18,044 bases of DNA from Chloroflexota bacterium (GTDB taxonomy: Bacteria > Chloroflexota > Limnocylindria > QHBO01), in assembly GCA_005879815.1 (NCBI GenBank), contig VBKA01000067.1, forward strand, positions 4,432 to 22,475, read 5' to 3'. Each line of letters starts with the position of its first letter. Position 1 is the stretch's first letter. A program made the translations under genes and the position numbers. This document shows, in pieces, positions 1-6,746 of this stretch. Under the pieces are notes generated by a model. It was not told where the DNA came from. It saw nothing but the letters and a program-made list of their open reading frames with translations, and ran no database searches.

Positions 1-528
1 ACCTGAATCGGGGCAGCCTCCTCCGCCATGCTCGTCCGGAAGGACCGAGGCGGTGACCGTCATGCCACCGGAGGTGAGGCTCGACCCAAAGGGACCGGTG
101 ACGATTACGTCCACGGGGCCGTACGGAGGCGGAGTCCAACCTGGCGGTGGGGTGCCCGGGCCCGTCAAGGGTCCACCAGCGCCGCCGTCGGTCGGGGTGG
201 GCCGTGGCGTGGGGGCTGGCGTGGGTCTTGCCGTCGGGGTCGCTGTCGGAGTCGGCGTCGCCTCGACCGTCGGGCTCGGGCTCGGCGTGGGCGTCTGAGT
301 AGCCGCAGGCGTCTCCGTGGGTGAAGCTCCGACTGCCGCGAGGTCCGTAGGAGGGGCGGAGCGGAACCACAGGAGTGCAAGCATCAGGCCCACGACCGCG
401 AAGCCGATGATCCACCGGCCGAGCGCGGCGAGTCTGGTCACCGCTCCAGGATCCTCCGTGTCGAGCTCAGGGGCTGGCACCATAGCATCGGCTGGCAACC
501 CGGCCGCAGCGGACGGAAGGGCGTTCAT
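1..528 (-). CDS. Membrane-anchored Thr/Pro-rich protein, C-terminus outside window
   Basis: The reverse strand is open from an ATG at 528 to the window edge, giving 176 residues with no stop. In order it has an acidic cytoplasmic N-terminus (about 1-37), one hydrophobic segment (about 38-54, WIIGFAVVGLMLALLWF), a long Thr-Pro/Ser-Pro linker (about 65-115, with TPTPSPSPT and TPTATPTARPTPAPTP) and then the start of a Gly-rich folded part containing PVDVIVTGPFGSSL. This looks like a signal-anchor plus extracytoplasmic stalk, with the functional domain beyond the window. A second in-frame ATG lies at 483; the first was chosen because the acidic region before the membrane segment is kept. I see no clear Shine-Dalgarno site. 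It is divergent from msrA with only 33 bp between start codons. The function cannot be named. Confidence 0.72.
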   Translation of the reverse strand, partial: MNALPSAAAGLPADAMVPAPELDTEDPGAVTRLAALGRWIIGFAVVGLMLALLWFRSAPPTDLAAVGASPTETPAATQTPTPSPSPTVEATPTPTATPTARPTPAPTPRPTPTDGGAGGPLTGPGTPPPGWTPPPYGPVDVIVTGPFGSSLTSGGMTVTASVLPDEHGGGGCPDSG

Positions 529-549
529 GCCCCAGTCACACGGCGCGGG

Positions 550-555
550 TACACT
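550..555 (+). promoter_or_regulatory. Candidate -10 box of msrA, leaderless type
   Basis: TACACT ends 6 nt before the msrA ATG at 562. The expected transcription start therefore falls on or next to the start codon, and no Shine-Dalgarno sequence is present. I could not identify a convincing -35 box in the short divergent gap. Confidence 0.45.
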
Positions 556-561
556 CCTGGC

Positions 562-1227
562 ATGTTTTCGTTCCTGAACCCGGCCAAGAGCCGGATGCCC
601 GAGCCAGGCAGCGCGCTCGACGGCCGTCCCAACCCGATTCCCACCGCGGAGCGCCATTTCGTGAACGGCGCCGCACTGAAGCCGCCCTACCCCGCCGGCA
701 CCGAGATCGCCGAGTTCGCGTTCGGATGTTTCTGGGGAGCGGAGAAGGTCTTCTGGCAGACCCCGGGCGTGGTGGTCACGGCCGTCGGCTACCAGGGCGG
801 CTACACGCCGAACCCGACCTACGAGGAGGTCTGCTCAGGTAAAACCGGCCACGCAGAATCGGTCCGGGTGGTCTACGACCCGACCAAGGTGAGCTACGAG
901 CAGCTTCTCAAGGTCTTCTGGGAGGATCACGACCCGACCCAGGGCATGCGCCAGGGTAACGACGTGGGGACGTCGTATCGGTCAGCGATCTTCACGCATA
1001 CCGATGCGCAGCAGGCAGCCGCCAAAGCTTCCCGCGACGCATACCAGCTCGAGCTCTCAAAGGCTGGGTACGGTCAGATCACGACCGAGATCCAGCCTGC
1101 GCCCGAGTTCTACTTTGCGGAGGATTACCACCAGCAGTACCTGGGCAAGAATCCGCGGGGCTACTGCCCGATTCACGCGACCGGCGTCAAGCTCACCGAG
1201 GCGGTCGAGCAGATGGAGCAGGTCTAA
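562..1227 (+). CDS. msrA: Peptide-methionine (S)-S-oxide reductase MsrA
   Basis: The product reduces methionine-S-sulfoxide in oxidised proteins or free methionine, using thioredoxin to recycle its cysteines. The 221-residue product carries the family signature GCFWGAE at 55-61 with catalytic Cys56, followed by VGYQGGYTPNPTYEEVCSG and GHAESVRVVYDP. The C-terminal GYCPIHATG holds a Cys at about 202 that can act as the resolving residue. The N-terminal extension of about 45 residues ending in ERHFVNG is, from memory, usual for the long bacterial MsrA form. The start is an ATG with a TANNNT box 6 nt upstream and no ribosome site. The gene converges on the cyclase gene with only 10 bp between stop codons and no visible hairpin there. 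It probably acts in the cytoplasm, since no signal peptide is visible. Confidence 0.96.
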   Translation: MFSFLNPAKSRMPEPGSALDGRPNPIPTAERHFVNGAALKPPYPAGTEIAEFAFGCFWGAEKVFWQTPGVVVTAVGYQGGYTPNPTYEEVCSGKTGHAESVRVVYDPTKVSYEQLLKVFWEDHDPTQGMRQGNDVGTSYRSAIFTHTDAQQAAAKASRDAYQLELSKAGYGQITTEIQPAPEFYFAEDYHQQYLGKNPRGYCPIHATGVKLTEAVEQMEQV

Positions 1228-1237
1228 CCGCTCCTTG

Positions 1238-3979
1238 TCACGGTCTGCTACCCCCCGGCAGCGTGACCTTGATCCGGATCAGGCCATCGGGTCCGAACGA
1301 GTAGCCGAAGCCATCCTTGGTGAACACCGGAGGCGGCCAGAAGACCTTGCCCTTGAACTGAAGCGTTAACGATATGCCCGGATCCTCGAAGAGGGCAGCG
1401 AGGAAGCGACCCTTCGGGTCGAAGACTTGGATTGCCTCTGGCACGTACTGGAAAACGAAGATGTTGCCCGCGGCATCGAGAGTAGGCTCGCCTGAACCGC
1501 CGAGTTGCCCCGGGGCACTGCCCTGTTCGCCCCATCGATCGACGACGCGCCCGTTGGTCGGGTCGACGATCAGCGCATGCCCCGTCCCATCGGTAAAGCC
1601 AACGATTCTCCCGTCGGGCCGAATGGCGAAGCCGTGAACTTGGAAGGCAAGGCTCGGATGACCCGCGTCAACAAGCCGTTGCCAGACAAGCTTTCCGCTC
1701 GGGCTGAACTTCGTCATTCTCGAAGTCTCGTCCTCGCTCGTGTATAGGCTTCCGTCCGGACCGAGTCTGCAGAACAAGACGAGTCCCAGTTGACCAACGC
1801 CAACCTGGCGAACGAGTGTTCCGTCTCGCCTGAACACCTCAACCCGCTTGTTTGCGCGCTCGCCTACGTAGATGAGGCCACTCGGAGCTACGGCGATGCA
1901 CCCGCCAGGCCCATTTCCGTCGCTGGCAGCGAGGTCGAACTGCCCACGGCCGTTCCCATACTGCCCCCAGGATGCGACCGCCCGACCCGTTCTTGGGTCC
2001 ACGATCGTAACTTTGGGATCCGTGTAGTCGGCCTTGGCGTGAAGGACGTACAGCATGCCGTCCGGACCGACATCCATGGCTGCGGGAACTTGGATTCCGG
2101 TCTCGAACCATGGGAACGTGGCCGTCACCGCGAAGGGATTGGGCGCCGAGGATGCCGTTGGGCTTGCAGACGGGCTGGGCTGCGACCCGAGCATCGCCGC
2201 CAGCGCGGGCTCGCCCCAAGCGCGAAGGATGTTCGACTCATCGTCGACCTGGAAGGCGAGACCACCGGTGACGACCGGCGCCTCGTTCCCGTGCAGCGGA
2301 TCTCGTGTTTTCCAGAGGAGCTGCCCGTTGTCGGCGCGCAGGGCGAGCAGAACCGATTCATTCTGCTGAACATAAAGCGTGTTGCCGGCAAGGGAAGCCG
2401 GCCGCCATGAGAACGCGATCTTCGGGTCGTGCCACACGATCTGGTACTCGCTGCCTTTGTCGCGCAGGGCGTAAACGCCATCACCGTCCGTCGTCACATA
2501 CAGGATCCCGCCGCGAATCGGTCCTGGCGTGACCTGCTTTCCACTGGCGATCGCGAACGGCCGCCAGCGGTTCTTGCCTGTCTTTCGGTCCAGCGCGAAC
2601 AGCGCCCCACCCGGGCCTGCCCCCTCTGGCGGTCGCGCCGCGACATAAATGGTGTCGCCATCCATCACGAGCCCGGTCAACGCCTGCGCACCGGTGTCGT
2701 GGTGCCAGAGCTCCGCTTTGTCGACCAGGCGAATCGCGTAGACGATGCCCCCTGAGACGGCATACGCAGCCTCGTCGGTGACGATGTCCAGCGTGACCGC
2801 CCTGCCAGTCGGTCCGTCCCACTCCCAGCGACGGACGCCTGTGGACGGATCCAGACCGTACGCATGACCGTCCGAGGAGCCAACCCACACGAAGCCTGCA
2901 CCGAGAGTCGCGCGTATCCCGTTGTTAGGGAGCGGATATTTCCAGCGCTCGGACCCACTGCGTGCATCGACCGCGTGCAGCGTTCCGCCGAGGTCGGCAG
3001 CGAACACGACGTCCTGGTATGCAAGGGCTGACTCCAGGAATCCGCCCGAGCCGGCGAAGTCCCACCTTGGTCGACCGGTCCTGGCGTCGTAGGCATGCAG
3101 GCCCTTCTGGTCACCGACGATGACCTGGCCTGAGACAACAATTGGGACGAAGTTGGCCACGGCGCCGAGCTGGCGCTGCCACACGACCGTTGGCTCACAC
3201 TCCGGGCCTGGCCCGGGATAGACCGATGTCCGATTCAGGTCCCCTCGGTAGGCAGGAACGTCTGCGATGGTCGGTGGCGTTGCTCTGGCTGCGAAAGACG
3301 CACATGGCGCCCCGCCAATCGCGGCGGATGGCTTGGTCGGTGAGCGGCTGGCGGCTAGCAGGATCGCGACGGCTCCGATCCCGACCAGCAGAAGGGCCCC
3401 GATGGCCATGCGGGCGCGGCGGATCCGGGCGGGCGGGCGCGTGACCGGTTCAATCGACTCGGGCGCGACGGCAAACAAGGCGATCGGCTCGGCGATGCCC
3501 TTGAGGCGAGGAGATCCGCGCGGGATGAAGCGCACCGACATCCTCGTGCGCGTCAGCGATCGCACCGTATCGGTCACCAGGAGCTCTCCTGGTCGTGCCT
3601 GGGCGCAGACGCGCGCCGCAATGTTCACGGCCAGGCCCACTGGCCCCTCGCCGCTATCCGTGGTCTCGCCCGCATGGACGCCCACGCCCATATGGATCGG
3701 CTGACCGGGGTTGCCGGCTGTCGCGTCCGCGGCGGCCCGGAGGATCGCCAGCCCGCCTTCGATGGCGCTCGACGCGGATGGGAAGACGATGTAGAAGCTG
3801 TCGCCCTCGGTCTTGATCTCAGCGGCCCCGAGGCGGGCGATGACCTCGCGCATCAGGGCGCGGTAGGACTTCAGGAGGGCGGCCGCGGCATCGTCGCCGT
3901 GGGTCTCGACGAAACGGGTGTAGCCGCGCAGGTCAGCGAACAGGAACCCGCGAGTCGAACTCGGCTGAAGTGGTGTCAT
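1238..3979 (-). CDS. Class III adenylate/guanylate cyclase fused to PQQ-like and NHL-like beta-propellers
   Basis: This is a 913-residue multidomain protein. Residues 10-172 are a class III cyclase homology domain: LFADLRGYTRF gives metal Asp16, KTEGDSF gives substrate Lys56 and metal Asp60, and VNIAAR gives transition-state Asn119 and Arg123. The catalytic set looks largely intact. One membrane helix follows at about 190-210. After it comes a PQQ-type propeller (about 235-600) with repeats of the YDARTGRPRW / VDARSGSERW / LDPSTGVRRW kind. A Ser/Pro linker then leads to an NHL-type propeller (about 640-905) with repeats such as VDPRTGRAVASWGQYGNGRGQF. The topology suggests a cytoplasmic cyclase with extracytoplasmic propellers that could sense or bind a ligand. 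An in-frame TTG at 3985 overlaps the -10-like TAGGGT, so the ATG at 3979 is preferred. The nucleotide product (cAMP or cGMP) cannot be told from the sequence. Confidence 0.9.
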   Translation of the reverse strand: MTPLQPSSTRGFLFADLRGYTRFVETHGDDAAAALLKSYRALMREVIARLGAAEIKTEGDSFYIVFPSASSAIEGGLAILRAAADATAGNPGQPIHMGVGVHAGETTDSGEGPVGLAVNIAARVCAQARPGELLVTDTVRSLTRTRMSVRFIPRGSPRLKGIAEPIALFAVAPESIEPVTRPPARIRRARMAIGALLLVGIGAVAILLAASRSPTKPSAAIGGAPCASFAARATPPTIADVPAYRGDLNRTSVYPGPGPECEPTVVWQRQLGAVANFVPIVVSGQVIVGDQKGLHAYDARTGRPRWDFAGSGGFLESALAYQDVVFAADLGGTLHAVDARSGSERWKYPLPNNGIRATLGAGFVWVGSSDGHAYGLDPSTGVRRWEWDGPTGRAVTLDIVTDEAAYAVSGGIVYAIRLVDKAELWHHDTGAQALTGLVMDGDTIYVAARPPEGAGPGGALFALDRKTGKNRWRPFAIASGKQVTPGPIRGGILYVTTDGDGVYALRDKGSEYQIVWHDPKIAFSWRPASLAGNTLYVQQNESVLLALRADNGQLLWKTRDPLHGNEAPVVTGGLAFQVDDESNILRAWGEPALAAMLGSQPSPSASPTASSAPNPFAVTATFPWFETGIQVPAAMDVGPDGMLYVLHAKADYTDPKVTIVDPRTGRAVASWGQYGNGRGQFDLAASDGNGPGGCIAVAPSGLIYVGERANKRVEVFRRDGTLVRQVGVGQLGLVLFCRLGPDGSLYTSEDETSRMTKFSPSGKLVWQRLVDAGHPSLAFQVHGFAIRPDGRIVGFTDGTGHALIVDPTNGRVVDRWGEQGSAPGQLGGSGEPTLDAAGNIFVFQYVPEAIQVFDPKGRFLAALFEDPGISLTLQFKGKVFWPPPVFTKDGFGYSFGPDGLIRIKVTLPGGSRP

Positions 3980-3984
3980 CCCCA

Positions 3985-3990
3985 ACCCTA
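3985..3990 (-). promoter_or_regulatory. Candidate -10 box of the cyclase gene
   Basis: On the reverse strand TAGGGT lies 5 nt before the ATG at 3979, again the leaderless arrangement. It overlaps the upstream in-frame TTG, which argues against that codon being the start. No good -35 box is seen. Confidence 0.35.
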
Positions 3991-4049
3991 GGCGGCGCAG
4001 CTGCGGTTACGCGCCAACAGCCTACGGCCACTGTCCACCATGGAAGGAT

Positions 4050-4087
4050 CCCAGCGGGCGCCGCCCAGCGGGCGCCGCCCAGCGGCG
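4050..4087. repeat. Short tandem repeat, 14-bp unit, about 2.7 copies
   Basis: The unit CCCAGCGGGCGCCG occurs at 4050-4063 and 4064-4077, followed by a partial third copy from 4078. It lies in the non-coding gap between the cyclase start and the terminator at 4112-4137. Nothing else in 3991-4111 looks coding. Confidence 0.8.
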
Positions 4088-4111
4088 CGAGTGGGGCCTA
4101 CCCGAACAGCA

Positions 4112-4137
4112 AAGAGGGGCCGGTCGTGGCCCCTCTT
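4112..4137 (-). terminator. Intrinsic terminator of the leftward gene series
   Basis: AAGAGGGGCC and GGCCCCTCTT form a perfect 10-bp stem around a 6-nt loop. Read on the reverse strand, it begins 21 nt after the stop of the small Lys-rich gene and is followed by a T-rich TTTGCTGTTC. It separates the leftward series (4159 onward) from the cyclase promoter. Confidence 0.8.
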
Positions 4138-4158
4138 ATCGGTGGCTGAATTCGCCGG

Positions 4159-4257
4159 CTACTTCTTCTTGGTGGCCGCCGACTTCGTCGTCTTCGGCGC
4201 CGGGGCGGGCTTCTTCGCCGGCTTGGTTTCCTTCTTGATGTGGTGGCTCACGCTCAT
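4159..4257 (-). CDS. Tiny Lys/Ala/Pro-rich basic peptide (about 30 residues)
   Basis: An ATG at 4257 gives 32 residues (MSVSHHIKKETKP, then repeated KKPA/KTTK blocks, ending KKK and TAG). The composition is almost only Lys, Ala, Pro, Thr and Ser, like the tail of histone H1-like bacterial proteins, so nucleic-acid or polyanion binding is possible but unproven. GGAGG sits only 1 nt before the ATG but 7 nt before an in-frame GTG at 4251, so GTG may be the true start (30 residues). Evidence that it is real: a strong Shine-Dalgarno site, consistent codon use, and a textbook terminator 21 nt after the stop. It follows the LLM oxidoreductase gene with a 77-nt gap that contains TAAGAT, a possible -10 box of its own. 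Confidence 0.66.
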   Translation of the reverse strand: MSVSHHIKKETKPAKKPAPAPKTTKSAATKKK

Positions 4258-4334
4258 TCCTCCGTGCTCCGCCTGGTCGCGGATATCGAACTTGGTCAGC
4301 GGATCTTAGCGAGGTGCACGAGCTGGTGGGCGGA

Positions 4335-5234
4335 TTAGGAGCGACTTTCCCTGCGACTGTCGACCTCCGCCCGAACGCGAGGCGCGACCTCCGTCCCAAA
4401 GGTCTCGACCTGGCCCGGATCAGCATCGACGGGCCACAGGATGAACGTGTCGAGCCCGACATCGGTCACCCAGCCCGCCAGGAGCTCAACCCAGTCCTCG
4501 ACGCTGCCCGAGAATGCGCCACCCGAAGCCCGGGGACCGATGCTTCCCGAGACGTTCACCATGCGCCGAATCTCCGACGATTCGCGGCCCGCCGCCGCTG
4601 CCGCGGCGTCGATCACCTGCTGCGCCTCGGCGATCTCGGGGATGCCGATGATCCCGAGCGAGGGGATCCAGCCGTCGGCCAACCGGCCGATGAGTCGCAG
4701 CATCCGCGGACGGTAGGCCCCGACCCAGATCGCGATCTGGTGGGCCGGGAGCGGGCCGGGGTGGTAGCCATGCGCCGCATAGTGGGTCCCTTCGAAATGC
4801 ACGGATCGCTCCCCGCTCCAGGCCTGGCGAATGATGGCGATGGCCTCCTCGAAGGCCTCGACGGCCTGTCCCGGCGTCCGTCTTGGCCCGCCCATGGCCG
4901 CGATCGCGTCCCAGAAGCCGCCCGCGCCCAGGCCCAGCTCGAAGCGACCGCCGCTGAGGACGTCGAGGGTCGCAGCCTCGTTGGCGAGCATCGCCGGCGC
5001 CCGGAGCGGGAGGTTCGTCACATCGGCGAAGACCCGCACGCGCTCCGTCTGGGCCAGCAGGCTCGCCATGAGCATCCAGGTATCAAGGAACCGCCACTGG
5101 TACGGGTGATCCTGGATCCCGACCAGATCCAGCCCACTTCGATCCGCGGCCGTCACGGCGACGCGGAGGGCGTCCAGCTCGGAGGCGTTCGGTACCACCG
5201 AGATGCCGAACTCGACCGGCCTGCCGTAGTCCAC
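4335..5234 (-). CDS. LLM-class flavin/F420-dependent oxidoreductase
   Basis: This is a luciferase-like TIM-barrel protein of 299 residues. Typical family segments are FGISVVPNASELD at the start (strand 1), LDLVGIQDHPYQWRF, VRVFADVTNLPLRAPAMLANEAATLDVLSGGRFELGLGAG (split here by meaning, not length), then WVGAYRPRMLRLIGRLADGWIPS near the middle. The LGLGAG motif and the overall pattern match the F420-using branch, but FMN use cannot be excluded and no substrate can be named. The frame is open further upstream, but the GTG at 5234 is preferred because GGGAG lies 9 nt before it and the family sequence begins right after. The gene starts 34 nt after the doxX-like stop, so the two are probably co-transcribed and may form a small redox unit. 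Confidence 0.88.
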   Translation of the reverse strand: MDYGRPVEFGISVVPNASELDALRVAVTAADRSGLDLVGIQDHPYQWRFLDTWMLMASLLAQTERVRVFADVTNLPLRAPAMLANEAATLDVLSGGRFELGLGAGGFWDAIAAMGGPRRTPGQAVEAFEEAIAIIRQAWSGERSVHFEGTHYAAHGYHPGPLPAHQIAIWVGAYRPRMLRLIGRLADGWIPSLGIIGIPEIAEAQQVIDAAAAAAGRESSEIRRMVNVSGSIGPRASGGAFSGSVEDWVELLAGWVTDVGLDTFILWPVDADPGQVETFGTEVAPRVRAEVDSRRESRS

Positions 5235-5268
5235 CGCTGCCGGCTCCCTGACGTGGCGCGAAGGTTGG

Positions 5269-5790
5269 TTAGCGGTGCTCGGTGGCGGGCTGGGGTGCTG
5301 GCCCGACGCGGGTAAGGCCATACGCCGCGAGGCCACCGCCCAGGCCGACGGCGAGCAGCAGCCAGAGGAGCGGCTCGACCAACCCGAATCCAATCAGCCG
5401 GTCGATCGAATAGGCTCCCGGTCCGACGCCGAGAATCGCGAGGACGCCGGCCGCCAGGGCGAGGGGGAACTCGATTCCCCCGTTCTTGTTCCAGAATCCC
5501 TTGGGCAGATGCGCCTTCAGGATGATCACGACCGATTGGCCGATGAGCGCAGTTGCGGCCACCGGCGTGAAGAGCCCGATCGCGAGCAGCAGGCCGCCGA
5601 CCAGCTCGGCGCCGACGGACACGAGCGTCCACAGCGGTGCGGGCTGAAAGCGCATGCCGGCCACGATCTTCTGCCAGCCTTCGATGCCCGGCCCGTTCCA
5701 CCAGCCGAATGCCTTCTGGGCGCCGTGGGCCGCGAAGGTCAGGCCCACCACCAATCGAAGAATGAGGAGTGTTGAATCAGCGAGAGCCAT
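5269..5790 (-). CDS. DoxX-family membrane protein
   Basis: This 173-residue protein has four hydrophobic segments (about 7-25, 50-75, 78-93 and 105-160, the last likely two helices). The family hallmark GLTFAAHGAQKAFGWW is near the N-terminus, followed by WQKIVAGMRF and ELVGGLLLAIGLFTPVAATAL. DoxX-like proteins are small inner-membrane proteins often tied to quinone, thiol or oxidative-stress metabolism; the exact role of this one is not known. It starts at the ATG at 5790, 87 bp after the RES toxin stop. In that gap lies a complete promoter with an inverted-repeat operator, so it probably has its own control as well as any read-through from the upstream genes. The LLM oxidoreductase gene follows after 34 nt. 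Confidence 0.9.
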   Translation of the reverse strand: MALADSTLLILRLVVGLTFAAHGAQKAFGWWNGPGIEGWQKIVAGMRFQPAPLWTLVSVGAELVGGLLLAIGLFTPVAATALIGQSVVIILKAHLPKGFWNKNGGIEFPLALAAGVLAILGVGPGAYSIDRLIGFGLVEPLLWLLLAVGLGGGLAAYGLTRVGPAPQPATEHR

Positions 5791-5848
5791 GAGCTTGCCT
5801 GTCTTCCTGCGTGAGAGCGCTGCCTCTCATCGTGCAGCGGTGATGCCA

Positions 5849-5880
5849 AGGCTAAGCCGATGTAGTTGCGTCTGCAACTA
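5849..5880 (-). promoter_or_regulatory. doxX promoter with a perfect inverted-repeat operator
   Basis: On the reverse strand, -35 TTGCAG (5872-5877) and -10 TAGCCT (5849-5854) are separated by exactly 17 bp. The -35 box sits inside a perfect inverted repeat, TAGTTGC-N4-GCAACTA (5863-5880). An 18-bp palindrome over the -35 box suits a dimeric winged-helix repressor, such as a MarR-type protein; that is inference, and no such regulator is in the window. The TAG at the outer end of the repeat is also the stop codon of the RES toxin gene. Confidence 0.65.
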
Positions 5881-6327
5881 TGCGCCCGATGAGGCTCGTA
5901 ACCGTCGCCGCCTGGCCACGAGAACGCGGTCGAATGCGCCGGGAAGGACCGCGACGTTCCAGCCGCCGGCGCGCGCCGCGCTGGGGATGACGAAGCCGTC
6001 CGCTCCGGCATCGCGGGCCGCTCGCGCCACGGCCAGGCAGGCGCGGTTGGGCGCGTCCGGAGCCCACTCGGCGGTCAGCTGCTCGAGCGTCACGCCCAGC
6101 GCATGCCTGGTCGCGACAGAGCGAAGATCCAGCACGCGCAGGTCGAGGTCGAGCGCGCACACGGCGCGCTGCTCCGCCTCCGGCGCGACGCGGCCGGAGG
6201 TGGCGCGCGACCACTCGGCCCACATCGTGTCGCGGTCGAGGGACGCGTACAGCGGCCACGGGTCTCCTGGCTCGTGAAATCGACCCGCGTGCGGCGCCGG
6301 CTGGTTGGGAGGCAGGCACCCGGGCAC
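5878..6327 (-). CDS. RES-domain toxin (NAD+-targeting family) of a RES-Xre toxin-antitoxin pair
   Basis: The frame contains the RES core GRFHEPGDPWPLYASLDRD followed by TMWAEW, with the conserved Arg, Tyr and Glu at 16, 27 and 38 from this GTG. The C-terminal part has FVIPSAARAGGWNVAVLPGAF, matching the family's PSAR/N...F region. Characterised RES toxins degrade or phosphorolyse NAD+, or ADP-ribosylate a target; which applies here is unknown. The GTG at 6327 is the first ATG/GTG/TTG in frame and gives 149 residues, but recognisable sequence (LERLRARAFRQTAVHV) continues upstream in frame. A CTG at 6378, or one at 6420 overlapping the antitoxin stop as CTGA, would give 166 or 180 residues and a more usual length before the Arg. 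The stop lies in the doxX operator. Confidence 0.8.
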   Translation of the reverse strand: MPGCLPPNQPAPHAGRFHEPGDPWPLYASLDRDTMWAEWSRATSGRVAPEAEQRAVCALDLDLRVLDLRSVATRHALGVTLEQLTAEWAPDAPNRACLAVARAARDAGADGFVIPSAARAGGWNVAVLPGAFDRVLVARRRRLRASSGA

Positions 6328-6416
6328 GTGGACGGCGGTCTGGCGGAACGCGCGTGCCCGGAGCCGTTCGAGGACCAGGCCAGCCGGCGCCGAAGATCCG
6401 GCGCCGGCGGCCGCGC

Positions 6417-6737
6417 TCAGGTGGGATCCCCGCCGGCGTAGGCGGCAGCCGCTCCCCGCGCGAGCTCAACGCGGCCGGCAGCCAGCTCGTCGATCGGTCG
6501 GCCGCCACCGAGGTAGGCGCTCGAGGCGGTGAACCATTGGCGTTGAGCTTGTGTCGAGAGTCCCGGGCCCAGCAGGGCCAGGATGGAGGCGAGATCGTCG
6601 AGGCGACCGCGATACTCGAGACGCCTTGGCGTGACCCCCGCCCGCCAGCGCTCAACCGTGCGGGGATGGGCGCCGGTTGCACGGGCCAGGACAGGGACCG
6701 GGAGCCTGCGGATGACCGTTGCCACAGCCAGCGCCAT
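6417..6737 (-). CDS. Xre/MbcA/ParS-type antitoxin (DUF2384)
   Basis: This 106-residue protein has an N-terminal helix-turn-helix region (PVPVLARATGAHPRTVERW) and a C-terminal DUF2384 region (SAYLGGGRPIDELAAGRVE, ending in AAAYAGGDPT) that in this family neutralises the RES toxin. From family knowledge it should bind the toxin and repress its own promoter. It begins 9 nt after the histidine kinase stop and directly precedes the toxin frame, the usual antitoxin-first order. TAGCAT, made in part from the kinase stop codon, lies 6 nt before the ATG and could serve as a leaderless -10 box, giving the pair expression independent of the kinase genes; that is speculative. Confidence 0.86.
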   Translation of the reverse strand: MALAVATVIRRLPVPVLARATGAHPRTVERWRAGVTPRRLEYRGRLDDLASILALLGPGLSTQAQRQWFTASSAYLGGGRPIDELAAGRVELARGAAAAYAGGDPT

Positions 6738-6746
6738 GGCCCGATG

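Noticed and set aside
53..298. Val/Gly-rich plus-strand frame
   Set aside because: It is the mirror of the Thr-Pro repeat region of the real reverse-strand protein; its low-complexity composition follows directly from those codons.
1790..2410. 206-residue plus-strand frame
   Set aside because: Opposite the propeller part of the cyclase fusion, no family features.
4314..5315. 333-residue plus-strand frame
   Set aside because: It lies opposite the LLM oxidoreductase, has Arg/Asp/His-rich sequence without domain character, and is explained as a high-GC antisense shadow.
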